Part shown: piece by piece, positions 62,355-64,000 of the stretch
Position numbering within the stretch: position 1 is the first letter of the stretch
Layout of the letters: every line of letters starts with the position of its first letter
DNA from: JAWKWA01 sp041397765
Lineage (GTDB): Bacteria > Pseudomonadota > Alphaproteobacteria > Rhizobiales > Hyphomicrobiaceae
Assembly (NCBI GenBank): GCA_041397765.1
Contig: JAWKWA010000018.1
Location: 1-64,000, forward strand
DNA length: 64,000 nt
Reading direction: 5' to 3'
Notes under the pieces: model-generated
Databases searched by the model: none
Told to the model about the DNA's origin: nothing
Seen by the model: only the letters and a program-made list of their open reading frames with translations
Translations under genes and position numbers: made by a program

Positions 62355-64000
62355 TCTCCGCCTCCGAAGGTCTTGAGGAAGTCCGTCTCCGTCACCTTGA
62401 CGGGGATCGTCGGACCGTTGCGCTGCGAGACGTACAGGCGCTGGCCCATCCGCTCCGAGCCGCCCTTGATGGCCGCGAGCGCGATCGAGCGCTTCAGATT
62501 GGGGCTGAATAGCTCGAGGTGACGTGCCCGAGCACCGGCGTCGGCTTCTTCACCGGCTCGAACTCGTGGTCGATGACATGGGCGCCCTCCATGATCACCG
62601 TGCGGGCATCCTCCGTGACGAGCCCGACCAGCTGGCGGCGATCCTTGCGCACCGTGTCGGAGCGGTGGAGCGAGCGCCTCCCGATGAAGTCCTTGTCCTT
62701 CTTGACGATCCAATCCATGCGCAGGTCGCCCGGCGTCATCGTGCCGTCGGTGTCCTGACCGACGATGATGAAGCCCTTCTCCGCGCGCAGCAGATGCATC
62801 GCCTCGGTGCCGTAGGGCGTGATGCCGTAGGCCTTGCCCGCCGTCATCACGCGCTCCCACATCCAAAGGCCGTAGGAGGCGGCGATGTTGATCTCGTAGG
62901 AAAGCTCGCCCGTGAACGAGATGCGGTAGACCCGGACCGGGACGCCGTCCATCGTGCCGTCCTTGAACGACATGAACGGGAAGGCGTCGGGCGAGGCGTC
63001 GATGCCATCGACCAGATCGGCGACGAGCCGGTCCGCCTTCGGTCCGCAGATTGCCGCCACCGCCCATTGCTCGGTGACCGTCGTCATCCGCACGTCGAGA
63101 TCGGGCCACTCGGTCTGCAGATATTCCTCGAGCCAGCCGAGCACGCGCGCCGCCCCGCCCGTCGTCGTCGTCATGTGGAAATGATCGTCGGCGATGCAGG
63201 CGGTGACGCCGTCGTCGAACACCATGCCGTCCTCTTTCAGCATGAGTCCGTAACGGCAGCGTCCGGGGGCCAGCTTCGTCCAGGAGTTGGTGTAGACGCG
63301 GTTGAGGAACTCGCGCGCGTCGCGCCCGCGGATGTCGATCTTGCCGAGCGTCGAGGCATCGAGCACGCCCATCTCGGTGCGCGCCGCCCGCGACTCGCGC
63401 TGCACGGCCGCGGCGAAGCTCTCGCCCTTCCGCGGATAGGTCTGTGCGCGCAGCCACTCGCCGACCGGTTCGAAGATCGCGCCGGCCTTTTCGTGCCACT
63501 CGTGCATCGGCGTCGTGCGTCGCGGCGCATAGAGCGCGCCCGAATGCTGTCCGGCGATCGCACCGAATGTCACCGGCTTGAAGGGCTGGCGGTAGGTGGT
63601 GACGCCGACCTCGGGGATCGACTTGCCCATCGCCTCCGACAGGATGCCGAAGGCATTGACGTTGACCGTCTTGCCCTGGTCGGTGCCCATGCCGGTCGTC
63701 GTGTAGCGCTTGACGTGCTCGACCGAGCGATAGCCCTCGTGCACGGCGAGCTTCAGATCCTTCGCCTGCACGTCGTTCTGCAGGTCGATGAAGGCGCGCG
63801 TCGCCCCCTTCGCCCGCGCCGACGGCAGCTCCCAGGTGGCGATGCCGTCATAGCCGACAGTATCGGCGCTCTCGAGCCTCGGGACGTCGGCGGCCTTGGC
63901 CGTGAAGCCGGCTTTGGTTGCGGCCTCCGCACCCGCACGCGCTCCCTCGGCGAGGCGATCGGCGAGAGCGAGCGTGCCGTTGGCACCACCGACCGAGCGC
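62351..64000 (-). CDS. soxA: Sarcosine oxidase subunit alpha, 5' end outside the window, one frame break
   Basis: The frame enters at the right edge (RSVGGANGTLALADRL) and runs through a linker (YDGIATWELPSARAKGAT) and HVKRYTTTGMGTDQGKTVN. It then enters the C-terminal aminomethyltransferase (GcvT-like) half: RVYTNSWTKLAPGRCRYGLM and FSFTGELSYEIN-type segments. At about 62504 the frame stops early (SSYSAPI). Restoring one T (TATTCAGCC to TATTTCAGCC) gives SSYFSPNLKRSIALAAIKGG and the true end at 62351. The upstream FAD/NAD domain and soxB/soxD lie beyond the window. The product oxidises sarcosine. Confidence 0.9.

Overview
The window is a high-GC (roughly 70%) chromosomal segment. It is most consistent with an alphaproteobacterium of the Hyphomicrobiales (Rhizobiales). 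The evidence is an Irr-type Fur protein beside a fabA-fabB-fabI set, groESL under two CIRCE operators, an ATP12/HAD pair, sarcosine oxidase subunits, and secreted RTX proteins. I cannot name the species. No rRNA, tRNA, CRISPR array, prophage or full insertion sequence was seen.

Layout. 1-5.5 kb: one-carbon and methyl metabolism. It holds a truncated FAD amine oxidoreductase, a CitE-like CoA-ester lyase, a corrinoid carrier divergent from a non-pyrrolysine MttB methyltransferase, and a frame-disrupted QueG-like ferredoxin. 5.6-10 kb: a GGDEF-EAL protein, a VOC protein, and an overlapping choline-sulfatase/GNAT pair. 10-20.7 kb: chorismate mutase, a lipoprotein, gatC/secreted protein/gatA preceded by a 25-bp tandem repeat, YbaK, a secreted protein, a coupled GST-queG-SDR operon, and a histidine ammonia-lyase homologue that lacks the MIO-forming Ala-Ser-Gly triad. 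20.8-24 kb: fhs divergent from a GlxA/AraC regulator, with direct-repeat operators between them. 24-29.4 kb: a PepSY protein, a two-component system, and a DedA-PAP2-LssY fusion. 29.5-32 kb: groESL. 32-38 kb: a TPR-sulfotransferase, irr, fabA, fabB and fabI. 38-48.5 kb: a GMC choline-type dehydrogenase, murI, xsc with a divergent Crp/Fnr regulator, ATP12/HAD, an unusual SDR, and dxs. 48.6-58 kb: surface functions, with two glycosyltransferases, a flippase and three RTX proteins set among repeats. 58-64 kb: a broken EamA transporter, a MITE-like hairpin, an ABC exporter, rpmE, then soxG and soxA running off the right edge.

How the genes may work together (inference). Choline-sulfatase and the choline-type dehydrogenase feed glycine betaine. 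The MttB/corrinoid pair could remove a methyl group. The sarcosine-oxidase subunits and the FAD oxidoreductase handle lower methylated glycines, and Fhs handles the folate-bound C1 units. A GbdR/SouR-like GlxA regulator sits next to fhs. A 14-bp sequence in its operator recurs exactly between the corrinoid and mttB genes, which ties the two loci together.

Data quality. Five reading-frame breaks fall in otherwise well-conserved genes (groEL twice, soxA, an EamA transporter, the ferredoxin). Several are single-base losses in short homopolymers, so uncorrected indels in the assembly are more likely than true pseudogenes, particularly for groEL and soxA.
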